64,000 nucleotides of DNA from Chryseobacterium turcicum (GCF_021010565.1 NZ_JAJNAY010000002.1:124001-188000); one strand, 5' to 3'; shown: positions 26,232 through 35,122, counted from the stretch's first letter. The notes: generated from the letters alone by a model not told the origin. Made by a program: numbers and translations.

Positions 26232-28007
26232 ATGAAAATGTTTCAATTTTTTACAATCTTTTTATTTATGATTTTTGGGAATATGTTATATTCTCAAACA
26301 ACTAATAATGTATGGAAAGAAGTTGAAGTTGAAAGCGAAAAACTGAAAAAAGCCGTTGATACAAAAAACGAAGCTGCAGAAGCTGAATCTTACTACAATA
26401 TCGGTGAAACTTTTTTTAATGTTAGAAATTTTTCTAAAAGTGAAGAGTATTTTATAAAATCTAAAAATATCTACGAAAAGCTTAACGACAAGCAAAATCT
26501 AGAAAAGGTAATTCGAAAATTAGCGCAGTCTCAGGAAAATCAAAATAAGCTAAAATCTGCACAAAGCAATTACCAAAAGGCATCAAAAATTGGATATTCA
26601 AAGTCAAAAAGAAGCTTGAACGGCAATGATGCTTCAAGACTTTCATCTCCGGGAGTAGAAAATAAAGCTGAAGCTATTCAGAGTAATATTCAGATTAGCG
26701 AAAAAGAAAATAACAAAGAGGATCTTGCCGCAAGCTACAGCCAAATGGCAGATGTAAATATTGAAAATAAAAACATTCCGAAAGCTGAAGAAAACCTCAA
26801 TACAGCCTATCAAATTTCAAAAGAACAAGCGCCGCAACAGGCATTGGCAATCAATCAGAAACTGACCAATTTTTATGTAGATAATAAAGATTTTGATAAA
26901 GCGATAGAAGCTAAAAAATCAGTTTTAAAAGAAAATTTCGTCAAAGAAAATTCTCAGAAAAAAGTCGAACAGATTCAGGAATTAGCAGAAATTTACATCA
27001 AAAAAAACGATCCAAAAGAAGCGATTATTTTATTGAAAAACGCTTACGATATCGCTTTACAAAAAGGGCACACGCTTGAAGCACAGAAAAGTGTAAAAAA
27101 ACTCGACAGTTTGTATAACATTTCAGAAAACACCAATGCTTCGGTGCAACTTTATCGAGATTTTCTCGGAAAACTACCAGATTTGGTTTCCAAAGACAGA
27201 AGTTTGGTTGATAATAAAATCCTTGAAGATACCGAACAAAGAATTTCACAACTTGAACAGGAAAAGAAATTAAAAGATGAGCTCATTCGCAAGAAAAATA
27301 TTTTCAATTACAGTTTAATTGCTGTGCTGGTTTTACTGACAGGTTTAATAATTTTCATTTTCAGAACGCTGAAAAAGGTTCAAATCAAAAACAAAAAAAT
27401 TGCGTTGCAGTCGCTGCGTCGTGAGATGAATCCGCACTTTATTTTTAACAGTTTAAATTCTGTTAATCATTTTATTGCCACCAATAACGAGTTAGAAGCC
27501 AATCAATATTTAACCAAATTTTCAAAATTAATGCGTGGCGTCATGGAAAACTCAAGTGAAGATTTCATACCGTTTCAGCAGGAATTAGATTTGCTTCAAA
27601 ATTATCTGGCGTTAGAAAAAACGCGTTTTGCCGATAAATTTGATTACGAAATTGAGGTTGACGAAAGTTTAAATACGCAAAGTCTAAAAGTTCCGGGAAT
27701 GCTGATACAGCCATTTTTAGAAAACGCTGTTTGGCATGGCTTAAGATACAGATCTGAAAAGGGATTTTTAAGTTTAAAATTCATTAAAAATAATGACTTA
27801 CTGAATATTACGATCAAAGATAACGGCATAGGAATAGAAGAAAGCAAAAAGCAGAAAACTGAGCATCAAAAAACACGTGAAGGTCGTGGGATGAAAAATA
27901 CTCTAGAAAGAATAAGGCTGCTCAATGATTTATATAACAAGAATATTGATTGTGCGGTAAAAGACTCTGAAGACGGGGTTATTGTTCAGATTTCAATGAT
28001 AATTTAA
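26232..28007 (+). CDS. LytS/YehU-type sensor histidine kinase with TPR sensor region
   Basis: 591 residues from ATG 26232 (an ATG at 26238 is an alternative). Order: signal peptide (FFTIFLFMIFGNMLYSQ), a long periplasmic tetratricopeptide-like helical region (residues about 20-350), a transmembrane helix (FNYSLIAVLVLLTGLIIFIF, about 360-380), then the His_kinase/HATPase module of the LytS family. The phospho-acceptor is His402 in REMNPHFIFNSLNSVNHFI. N-box-like FLENAVWHGLRY and the G-box IKDNGIGIEESK and GRGMKNTLERI bind ATP. Together with the LytTR regulator 1 kb downstream it forms a two-component system that probably senses an envelope condition. Confidence 0.93.
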   Translation: MKMFQFFTIFLFMIFGNMLYSQTTNNVWKEVEVESEKLKKAVDTKNEAAEAESYYNIGETFFNVRNFSKSEEYFIKSKNIYEKLNDKQNLEKVIRKLAQSQENQNKLKSAQSNYQKASKIGYSKSKRSLNGNDASRLSSPGVENKAEAIQSNIQISEKENNKEDLAASYSQMADVNIENKNIPKAEENLNTAYQISKEQAPQQALAINQKLTNFYVDNKDFDKAIEAKKSVLKENFVKENSQKKVEQIQELAEIYIKKNDPKEAIILLKNAYDIALQKGHTLEAQKSVKKLDSLYNISENTNASVQLYRDFLGKLPDLVSKDRSLVDNKILEDTEQRISQLEQEKKLKDELIRKKNIFNYSLIAVLVLLTGLIIFIFRTLKKVQIKNKKIALQSLRREMNPHFIFNSLNSVNHFIATNNELEANQYLTKFSKLMRGVMENSSEDFIPFQQELDLLQNYLALEKTRFADKFDYEIEVDESLNTQSLKVPGMLIQPFLENAVWHGLRYRSEKGFLSLKFIKNNDLLNITIKDNGIGIEESKKQKTEHQKTREGRGMKNTLERIRLLNDLYNKNIDCAVKDSEDGVIVQISMII

Positions 28008-28015
28008 TAGAAATA

Positions 28016-28741
28016 ATGATGAAATTATATACAAAAATAACAACCCTTTTATTGCTATTCATTGCTTTTTCTTTGTCTGCTCAGGTATATGACGATGCGA
28101 GATATGACATTATTTTGAAACAATTGAAACTTAGTTCTTCTAACGTTCACAATCAGCTTTACACTGAAAAGAAAATGCCTAATCTTGAAGATTCATACAT
28201 TATTGTAGTTCCCATTTTATTGGGGAAACTTGAAGATGACGGATTTTCTGTGAAAAACACCATTCTAATTACCGATTCTCAGGGAAGAATAAAAAATAAA
28301 TATATTGATAATACAGAATTTGGATCTGATGCCATTATGTTAGACAGTTTTGTAATCGACACCGGTCTTTATAAGTTAAATTCAGCTATTCGTGCTTTTG
28401 GCATTACTGCCAATTATCGCGGAAGCAGCAAGCCCAATCCTTATTCTTCATCCGATATTTCATTGTATTATCCTGAAGGTAAAACTTTAAAGAAAATTCT
28501 TGACAGCTATAACCTGATGACATATAGTGGAGAATGGGATATGAACTGTTCAGGAGAGTTTGAAGAAGATAATTCGGTCATTATTGTAGATCAACTAAGA
28601 ACGAATGGTTTTGCTAATCTTAAAATCAAAATAGAAAATATAAAGACGATTGGCAAAGAAGTTAACGGTGAATGCATCGAAAATAAAACGTCAAAAATAT
28701 CTTATAAAACTTTGAAATTTAACAAATCTGTTTACCAATAA
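28016..28741 (+). CDS. Secreted protein of unknown function between kinase and regulator
   Basis: 241 residues, 8 bases after the kinase stop codon. Signal peptide with LLLLFIAFSLSAQVYDDA; the mature part is soluble with a strand-rich pattern (SYIIVVPILLGKLEDDGFSV, NTILITDSQGRIKNKY). Two Cys, in MNCSG and GECIEN, may form a disulfide. I do not recognise the family. Its position inside the kinase/regulator operon suggests an accessory factor, for example a ligand-binding partner of the periplasmic TPR domain; this is inference. Confidence 0.75.
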   Translation: MMKLYTKITTLLLLFIAFSLSAQVYDDARYDIILKQLKLSSSNVHNQLYTEKKMPNLEDSYIIVVPILLGKLEDDGFSVKNTILITDSQGRIKNKYIDNTEFGSDAIMLDSFVIDTGLYKLNSAIRAFGITANYRGSSKPNPYSSSDISLYYPEGKTLKKILDSYNLMTYSGEWDMNCSGEFEEDNSVIIVDQLRTNGFANLKIKIENIKTIGKEVNGECIENKTSKISYKTLKFNKSVYQ

Positions 28742-28749
28742 ATCCTGCT

Positions 28750-28944
28750 TTTTAGTACATGACAAAAAAAATATTTTTTTGTCAACCGCAAAAGTATCAA
28801 AAGAGATGATTGAAAAAAGAGAAATTCAAGAGTTTACAAAATGTAAATTTTTCATTTATTTCTTGTTTTGTTAGCTTTTGAATAAATTATCCGGGATAAA
28901 ATCTTTTGTCGCTTTTGCGGTTAAAAAAATGTCATATACTAAAA
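28750..28944. mobile_element. MITE-like element, copy 2
   Basis: Outer terminal inverted repeats TTTTAGTACATGACA (28750) and TGTCATATACTAAAA (28930-28944) differ at one position. Inner fold-back arms AACCGCAAAAG and CTTTTGCGGTTAAA. TGCT flanks the element on both sides, a possible 4-bp target duplication. No coding capacity. Lies between the unknown secreted protein and the LytTR regulator, so it separates two parts of what seems to be one operon. Confidence 0.8.
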
Positions 28945-28982
28945 TGCTGGTTCCTAAAATCTGCAACCTAAAACCTAAAAAG

Positions 28983-29717
28983 ATGAAAATAAAATCTGTA
29001 ATTGTAGACGACGAAAAAATTGCACGAGAAGTTCTAAGGAATTATCTCACAAAATACTGTCCACAAATCGAAATTCTGGGTGAAGCAGAAAATATAAAAG
29101 ATGCAGTTCCATTGATTGCAGAAAGTCGCCCGCAATTAGTTTTTTTGGATGTTGAAATGCCTTTCGGAAACGCTTTTGACGTATTAGAAGCAACCAAAGA
29201 ATTTTCTTACGAAACCATCTTTATTACCGCATTTTCGCAATATTCTCTGCAGGCTTTAAACAAATCTGCGAGTTACTATATTTTAAAACCAATTGATATT
29301 CAGGAATTGATTTTAGCGGTTAATAAAGTGGCAGAAAGTATTGAAAAGAAAGACGAATTAAACCGAAACAAAATTCTGCTAGAAAATTTAAAACTAAAAC
29401 CTGAAAAACAACAACTGATTCTCCCGACTTTACAAGGTTTCGACGTGGTAAAAACAGAAGATATCGTAAGACTTCAAGCTGATGGAAATTTTACGCAGGT
29501 TTACCTTACAGACGGTTCAAAAAAAATGGTTTGTCGATTTTTAAAACATTTTGATGATTTACTTGAAAGTCCTTTTGTGAGAGTTCATCGTTCACATATT
29601 ATCAACACCAGTTTCGTGAAATCTTATCATAAAAGTGGCACAGCAACATTGTCTGATAACTCCGAAATTGAAGTTTCTGGAAGCTTTAAAGATCAATTTC
29701 TAAAGGTTTTTTCTTGA
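28983..29717 (+). CDS. LytTR-family response regulator
   Basis: 244 residues from ATG 28983. Receiver domain residues 1-120: acidic pair in IVDDEK, phospho-acceptor Asp56 in VFLDVEMP, Thr in FITAFSQYS, and Lys in YILKPID. LytTR DNA-binding domain residues about 140-244, with FDVVKTEDIVRLQADGNFTQ, VRVHRSHIINTSFVKSY and SGSFKDQFLKVF. The frame stays open for 35 more codons upstream, but that part is made of the MITE-like element and is not the real N-terminus. LytTR regulators bind two direct repeats about two helical turns apart; five such sites lie in the 20.5-26.2 kb region. Confidence 0.93.
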   Translation: MKIKSVIVDDEKIAREVLRNYLTKYCPQIEILGEAENIKDAVPLIAESRPQLVFLDVEMPFGNAFDVLEATKEFSYETIFITAFSQYSLQALNKSASYYILKPIDIQELILAVNKVAESIEKKDELNRNKILLENLKLKPEKQQLILPTLQGFDVVKTEDIVRLQADGNFTQVYLTDGSKKMVCRFLKHFDDLLESPFVRVHRSHIINTSFVKSYHKSGTATLSDNSEIEVSGSFKDQFLKVFS

Positions 29718-29751
29718 AATGTTTGACATAAAAATATTTTGAACCATTAAG

Positions 29752-30010
29752 AATATGTAAGGAGTTGAGTTTCATTAAGGAAAAATCAAATAGATTTTTA
29801 GTAAGAACTATTCTTAAAGCGAAGCTCACCTTAACTATTCTCAACTTCTTAATACATCTTACAGCTTGTTTAAATTTTATTAATTTAAATTCTGTACGAT
29901 TAAGTTGTGATTTTTTCCAATCATTTTTTATATAATTCTCGCAGATTATACAGATTTAGCGGATTAAAAACTGAGAAATTAATCTGCTTAATCAGCAAAA
30001 TCCGCGAGAT
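29752..30010. repeat. Two fold-back repeats in the 29718-30128 gap
   Basis: The first (about 29752-29868) is an imperfect inverted repeat, AAGAATATGTAAGGAGTTGAG pairing loosely with CTCAACTTCTTAATACATCTT when the halves are read in opposite directions. The second has TCTCGCAGATTATACAGATT (29937) and AGCAAAATCCGCGAGAT (ending 30010). Both are typical dispersed non-coding repeats of these genomes. No credible gene is in this gap; the short frame at 29907 consists of repeat sequence. Confidence 0.6.
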
Positions 30011-30128
30011 AAATTATTTTCATTTAAATTTAAACATTCTCTTAATGATTCAAAAAAAAAATTATAACCAAATTCAAAACCAATTAAGGCATCATTTTTG
30101 AATTTTCATTGTAAACAATTACAGTATT

Positions 30129-30668
30129 ATGAAAACCTTACACAAAATAGCTATTCCTGTTTCATTAGGCATTATCGGATTTTTACTATTCAACTCTTGT
30201 TCAGTTGGGATTCCTAAAGGAGCAACGGCGGTCAAAAATTTTAACTCAGAAAAATACCTTGGAAAATGGTATGAAATTGCACGTTTCGATTTTAAATTTG
30301 AGAAAAACATGGATAATGTAACAGCTGATTATTCACTCAATCCTGATGGAACAATAAAAGTGCAAAACAGAGGCTATGATTACGTAAAAAAAGAATGGAA
30401 AGAGTCTATTGGTGAGGCAAAATTCGTTAACGACAAATCTGAAGCAAGATTGAAGGTTTCTTTTTTTAAACCTATTTGGGCAGGCTATAACGTGATTGAT
30501 ATTGATGATGACTACCAAAATGCTTTGGTCGTAGGAAACAGCACAAAATACATTTGGTTTTTGTCTAGAAATAAAGAAATCCCTAACAGTATTAAAGAAA
30601 GATTCTTAGCAAAAGCACAAAAATTGGGTTACAACACCGACAATTTGATTTGGGTAAAACATGATTAA
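30129..30668 (+). CDS. Lipocalin-family outer-membrane lipoprotein (Blc-like)
   Basis: 179 residues. Lipoprotein signal with Cys24 in FLLFNSCSVG. The lipocalin signature GKWYEIARFDFKFEK (G-x-W-Y) opens the barrel, DGTIKVQNRGYD and ARLKVSFFKPIWAGYNVI are conserved strands, and YIWFLSRNKEI is the final conserved Arg-containing strand. The length and motifs match bacterial lipocalin Blc, an outer-membrane lipoprotein that binds lysophospholipids or fatty acids during envelope stress. Monocistronic, with a strong terminator. Confidence 0.92.
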   Translation: MKTLHKIAIPVSLGIIGFLLFNSCSVGIPKGATAVKNFNSEKYLGKWYEIARFDFKFEKNMDNVTADYSLNPDGTIKVQNRGYDYVKKEWKESIGEAKFVNDKSEARLKVSFFKPIWAGYNVIDIDDDYQNALVVGNSTKYIWFLSRNKEIPNSIKERFLAKAQKLGYNTDNLIWVKHD

Positions 30669-30716
30669 TCATGCGTGGCGACGAAGTAATCTATAAAGTA
30701 ACAATTTAAATAATTC

Positions 30717-30754
30717 AAACCTAACGAGTTTTAAAAACCCGTTAGGTTTTTTTT
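30717..30754 (+). terminator. Terminator after the lipocalin gene
   Basis: AAACCTAACGAGTTTT and AAAACCCGTTAGGTTT form a long stem (one mismatch) followed by T8. It can also serve the convergent gene on the minus strand at 30764. Confidence 0.85.
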
Positions 30755-30763
30755 GGATAAATT

Positions 30764-31240
30764 TCAGTTCAAATTTCGATACTCTTTCCATTCCAGAAAG
30801 CGATGATCAATAACTTGTTTCATTAAATCATAATTTTCGTAGGTATCTTCTACATGATAAAAGGTTTCATATTCAAAATCATTTTCTTCGGCTACACTAT
30901 CAAAAACATTGAGGTAATCTGTAGCAAATGAACTGAATTTATCTGCAAATTCGGTCTCATCAACGTAATAATCTTTCGCAAAAGCATTTCCCAAATCATT
31001 CAGATCAAATTCTGAAAATTTTCCGTCACAGGCATCGATAACAAAGTCTGCACCGGTGATTTCGCGTCTTTTTAAACTTTCAATTTCGTTTTCGCAATCT
31101 TCTTTCAATTCATCAGAATGCAGATTGTTGTTGATACACCAGCTGAGAAACATTCCGGTGTGGGTAGCGCCATTTTTCTCGGGAAGTCCTTCCGGAAAAT
31201 CTCCGCCATAATGCCACGAAGCATCATCATATTTAGTCAT
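30764..31240 (-). CDS. Conserved hypothetical protein beginning YDDASWHYGG
   Basis: A 158-residue acidic cytoplasmic protein. The opening YDDASWHYGGDFPEGLPEKN and the segment GMFLSWCINNNL are familiar from a conserved hypothetical family found in many bacteria (I believe DUF7832, from memory). Later segments (AFAKDYYVDETEFADKFSSF) are helical and acidic. Similar proteins sometimes sit near toxin immunity loci, but nothing here shows that. No function is assigned. Confidence 0.7.
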   Translation of the reverse strand: MTKYDDASWHYGGDFPEGLPEKNGATHTGMFLSWCINNNLHSDELKEDCENEIESLKRREITGADFVIDACDGKFSEFDLNDLGNAFAKDYYVDETEFADKFSSFATDYLNVFDSVAEENDFEYETFYHVEDTYENYDLMKQVIDHRFLEWKEYRNLN

Positions 31241-31277
31241 AATCTTTATTATAGTTTCAGAAAGTTTAAATCAAAGA

Positions 31278-31476
31278 TTTTAATACATGACAAAAAAATT
31301 AAAGTGCATTTTTAACCGCAAAAGTATCAAAAGAAATGATTGAAAAAAAAGAAATTCAAAAGTTTACAAAATGTAAAATCTTTACTTTATCACTTATTTT
31401 GCGAGCTTTTGAATAGCTTATTTCCTGCATAAAATCTTTTGTCGCTTTTGCGGTTAAAAAAATGTCATGTACTAAA
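31278..31476. mobile_element. MITE-like element, copy 3
   Basis: Outer terminal repeats TTTTAATACATGACA (31278) and TGTCATGTACTAAA (31463-31476). Inner arms TTTAACCGCAAAAG and CTTTTGCGGTTAAAA, plus the small hairpin TTTACAAAATGTAAA. It lies in the 320-base gap upstream of cinA and again supplies false N-terminal codons to the following frame. Confidence 0.8.
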
Positions 31477-31560
31477 GCCAAAGATATAAAAAATCATTTT
31501 CTTTTGTTCACTACAGAGATTTTCACGTCATTTGTAGAGAATTTATTCAAAATTAAACGC

Positions 31561-32811
31561 ATGCAAAACGCAGTTCTTATCACCATTGGTGACGAAATTC
31601 TTTCAGGAAATACTGTAGATACCAATTCTAATTTTATCGCTACCGAACTCAAAAATATTGGGATAAAAGTTTCTCAGATTATCACCATTTCAGACGAAAT
31701 AGAAACCATCAAAGAAGCCTTACAATCAGCTTTTAAAATTGGAGATTTGATTATTACCACAGGAGGTTTGGGACCAACAAGAGATGATAAAACAAAAAAA
31801 GCTTTAGCCGAATTTTTTGATGATGAAATTGCTTTAGATGAGGTCACTTTCGAGCATCTTAAAGCATATATGGAAAAACGTGGACGCATCGAAATTTTAG
31901 AAAGAAACCGCGAACAGGCTTTTGTGCCTACAAAATCAACTGTTTTTCAAAATCATTACGGTACAGCTCCATGCATGATGATGCAACAAAACGGAAAATT
32001 AGCTTTTAGTTTACCTGGTGTTCCGTACGAAGTAAAACCTTTAATAAAAGATCAGATTGTTCCTTATTTAAAAGAAAAATTTAACCTGAATTATATTTCC
32101 ACAAGAATTGTTTCTGTAGTTGGGATTCCCGAAAGTATTTTGGCAGATCAAATTGAAAACTGGGAACTTGCTTTGCCAGAAAACCTTGCGCTGTCTTATC
32201 TTCCCATTGGCACAAGAGTGAAATTAAGATTGACGGCAACTGGAAATAACGAAAATCTATTGCAGATTCAGCTGGAAAACGAAATTCAAAAACTGTTCCC
32301 TATTATCGGTGAAAATATCATTGCAACTTCTGAAGATAAAATTGAGAAAATTTTAGGTGAAATTTTAAGCGAAAAAGGGCTTACAGTTTCTACTGCAGAA
32401 AGTTGTACAGGTGGAGAATTATCTCTTTTAATTACATCAAATCCTGGAAGTTCTAAATATTTTATCGGTGGTATAGTACCTTACGCCACGCAGAAAAAGA
32501 TAGATATTCTTCATGTTTCAGAAGGAATTATTGAACGATTTACAGTGGTGAGCGAAGAAGTTGCACGAGAGATGGCTGATGGCTGTCAGAATTTATTCAA
32601 AACAGATATTTCTCTTTCTACAACCGGAGTTGCAGGCCCTGGAAAAGGTGAAGATGGCAAAGAAGTGGGATTAGTATATTACACGATAAAAGTGAAAGAT
32701 GAATCTCAAACTTTTAAATTGTACATGCCCCATTTAGACCGACAGGATTTTATTTATTTCGTCTCGCAGAAAATCCTTCAGGACTTGGTAGGAATTTTAA
32801 TCAATAAATAA
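31561..32811 (+). CDS. cinA: CinA-family nicotinamide-nucleotide amidohydrolase
   Basis: 416 residues from ATG 31561. Deamidates nicotinamide mononucleotide in the pyridine nucleotide cycle. N-terminal MoaB/MogA-like domain (VLITIGDEILSGNTVDTNS, TTGGLGPTRDDKT), a middle COG1058 part, then the C-terminal PncC amidase domain with TAESCTGGELSLLITSNPGS and TTGVAGPGKGEDGKEVGLVY. The frame extends 33 codons upstream into the MITE-like copy, but family length and the MQNAVLITIGDE opening fix the start at 31561. Confidence 0.95.
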   Translation: MQNAVLITIGDEILSGNTVDTNSNFIATELKNIGIKVSQIITISDEIETIKEALQSAFKIGDLIITTGGLGPTRDDKTKKALAEFFDDEIALDEVTFEHLKAYMEKRGRIEILERNREQAFVPTKSTVFQNHYGTAPCMMMQQNGKLAFSLPGVPYEVKPLIKDQIVPYLKEKFNLNYISTRIVSVVGIPESILADQIENWELALPENLALSYLPIGTRVKLRLTATGNNENLLQIQLENEIQKLFPIIGENIIATSEDKIEKILGEILSEKGLTVSTAESCTGGELSLLITSNPGSSKYFIGGIVPYATQKKIDILHVSEGIIERFTVVSEEVAREMADGCQNLFKTDISLSTTGVAGPGKGEDGKEVGLVYYTIKVKDESQTFKLYMPHLDRQDFIYFVSQKILQDLVGILINK

Positions 32812-32963
32812 AAGTTTTTTGACGTTTGCAGCTCTAATGGCAACATAAAATGTCATTGCCCTTTTGTGGTTAAAAATCGAACTCAATTCGATTGATAAAA
32901 TAAATTAACTTTACCGTAACAAAATTTAAATTAAATATACATATTGTGTAAATTATTATTACA

Positions 32964-35015
32964 ATGAAAAAATTAACACTTTCTTTGTTTTTATTAGCAG
33001 GAGTTTGTTCACAAAATACGTTGAACGCTCAGACTAAATCTACTAAAACAACCACTATTGATAAAGGTTTAGACATTAGCTTGATGGATAAATCTGTTCG
33101 TCCTCAAGATGATTTTTACAATTACGTGAGCGGAACTTGGATGAAAACTGCCAAAATCCCTTCTGATAAACCAACTTGGGGAAGTTTCAACAAATTGGCA
33201 GATGATACCGATAACAATTCAATGACTATCTTAAACTCGCTTCTGAAAGATAAATTTGCAGAAGGAAGTGAAGGTAAAAAAATCCAGGATTTGTATGCTA
33301 CGTATATGAATATGGAGAAGAGAAATGCAGACGGAATCAAGCCTATTCAGGAAAACATCAACAAAATTGATGCAATTAAAAATCTTACTGATCTTCAGAA
33401 TTATTTAGCTTCAGTTACGAAAGAGGGAGAAAACAATTTTTACGGATGGGGTGTTTATGCAGACCTTAAAGATTCTAATATGAATGCCGTTTATCTTGGA
33501 GACGCTTCATTAGGAATGGGTAGAGATTACTATCAGAAAGTAGATGCTAAAAATACTGAAGCTCTTGCAGAATACCAGAAATATGTAGCTTCTATGCTAA
33601 AAGAATTAGGGTACAAAAATGCTGATGCTGCTGCAAAAGGAATTGTAGACTACGAAAAAAGCATTGCTAAACATTTATTAACGAATGAGCAAAGCCGCGA
33701 TAATACCCTTCAGTATAATCCAAAAACAATGGCCGAACTTAAAGCTTTGGTTAAAAATGTAGACCTTCCTGCTTATCTTAGTAAGGTTGGTGTAAATACT
33801 GATAAAGTTATTATCGGTGAATTAGAGTATTACAAAAACTTTGATCAATTGGTAAACGCTAAAACGCTTCCTGTAATCAAAGATTATTTGAAATTCCACA
33901 TGATCAGCGGAAGTGCTTCTTATTTAAGTGAAAAATTAGGAGATGCAAAATTTGCTTTCTACGGTAAATATTTAAGAGGTCAGCAGGAGCAGAGAGCTTT
34001 AAACAAAAGAGGATATGAGTTAATCAACGGTTCTTTGGGAGAGGCTTTCGGAAAATTATATGTTGAGAAATATTTCCCAGCATCAGCTAAAGCTCAAATG
34101 GTTGAGTTGATTGATTATTTAAAGAAAAGTTTCGCAGTTCACATCAACGGTTTAACGTGGATGTCTTCTACTACGAAAGAAAAAGCGATGACTAAACTGA
34201 ATAAATTTACCGTAAAAGTTGCTTATCCTGATACGTGGAAAGATTATTCTAAATTGGTAATCACTCCAGAATCTAAAGGTGGAAACTTATATCAGAATCT
34301 TCAGAATATCGGTGAATGGCAGTACAATAAAGAGTTGGCAAAAATCGGAAAACCGGTTGATAAAACTGAATGGGGAATGACTCCACAAACGGTAAATGCT
34401 TATTACAACCCGGTATATAACGAAATCGTTTTCCCTGCTGCAATTCTTCAACCGCCATTCTTTAATCCTCAAGCTGATGCTGCCGTTAATTTTGGTGGAA
34501 TTGGTGCTGTTATCGGTCACGAAATTTCTCACGGATTTGATGATTCAGGGGCACAGTTTGATGCAGACGGTAACTTAGTAGACTGGTGGACTCCAGAAGA
34601 CAAAGCGAACTTCGAAAAAGCTACTAAAGCTTTGGCTGCTCAATACGATAAATATGAGCCTGTAAAAGGAACTTTCGTTAATGGAACTTTCACAAATGGT
34701 GAAAATATCGCAGATTTAGGAGGTGTAAACATCGCTTATGATGCCCTTCAAATGTATCTTAAAGACAAAGGTAATCCTGGAAAAATCAGTGGTTATACAC
34801 AAGACCAGAGATTCTTCTTAAGCTGGGCAACCGTTTGGAGAACTTTATCAAGTGAAAAATACATGGTAAACCAAGTGAAAACAGACCCACACTCTCCTGG
34901 ATATTTCAGAAGTTTCGCACCTTTAATGAATGTTGATGCATTCTACAAAGCATTCGATGTGAAACCTGGTGATAAACTATACAAAAAGCCAGAAGATAGA
35001 ATTAAAATCTGGTAA
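32964..35015 (+). CDS. M13-family zinc metallopeptidase, exported (PepO/neprilysin-like)
   Basis: 683 residues, paralogue of the 10996-13095 product with a near-identical layout. The signal peptide (LSLFLLAGVCSQNTLNAQ) lacks the lipobox context of the other copy, so it is probably released into the periplasm or secreted. MDKSVRPQDDFYNYVSGTWM opens the domain. The zinc site HEISH starts at His519, with the third ligand in ENIADLGG. The end is RIKIW. The two are about 60 percent or more similar by eye. A terminator follows. Confidence 0.93.
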   Translation: MKKLTLSLFLLAGVCSQNTLNAQTKSTKTTTIDKGLDISLMDKSVRPQDDFYNYVSGTWMKTAKIPSDKPTWGSFNKLADDTDNNSMTILNSLLKDKFAEGSEGKKIQDLYATYMNMEKRNADGIKPIQENINKIDAIKNLTDLQNYLASVTKEGENNFYGWGVYADLKDSNMNAVYLGDASLGMGRDYYQKVDAKNTEALAEYQKYVASMLKELGYKNADAAAKGIVDYEKSIAKHLLTNEQSRDNTLQYNPKTMAELKALVKNVDLPAYLSKVGVNTDKVIIGELEYYKNFDQLVNAKTLPVIKDYLKFHMISGSASYLSEKLGDAKFAFYGKYLRGQQEQRALNKRGYELINGSLGEAFGKLYVEKYFPASAKAQMVELIDYLKKSFAVHINGLTWMSSTTKEKAMTKLNKFTVKVAYPDTWKDYSKLVITPESKGGNLYQNLQNIGEWQYNKELAKIGKPVDKTEWGMTPQTVNAYYNPVYNEIVFPAAILQPPFFNPQADAAVNFGGIGAVIGHEISHGFDDSGAQFDADGNLVDWWTPEDKANFEKATKALAAQYDKYEPVKGTFVNGTFTNGENIADLGGVNIAYDALQMYLKDKGNPGKISGYTQDQRFFLSWATVWRTLSSEKYMVNQVKTDPHSPGYFRSFAPLMNVDAFYKAFDVKPGDKLYKKPEDRIKIW

Positions 35016-35032
35016 TCAATATTTAAAATTTT

Positions 35033-35061
35033 AAAACCGTTCAGCAATGAGCGGTTTTTTT
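35033..35061 (+). terminator. Terminator after the second M13 gene
   Basis: AAAACCGTTCA-gcaa-TGAGCGGTTTT followed by a T run, 18 bases after the stop codon. Confidence 0.85.
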
Positions 35062-35079
35062 ATATCTACAAGATTGATA

Positions 35080-35116
35080 AAAAAAACGTCTCACATTTTA
35101 TTTGTGAGACGTTTTT
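35080..35116 (-). terminator. Terminator after lipA
   Basis: AAAACGTCTCACA and TGTGAGACGTTTT form a 12-13 bp stem with flanking A and T runs, immediately after the lipA stop codon. Confidence 0.85.
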
Positions 35117-35122
35117 ATATTT

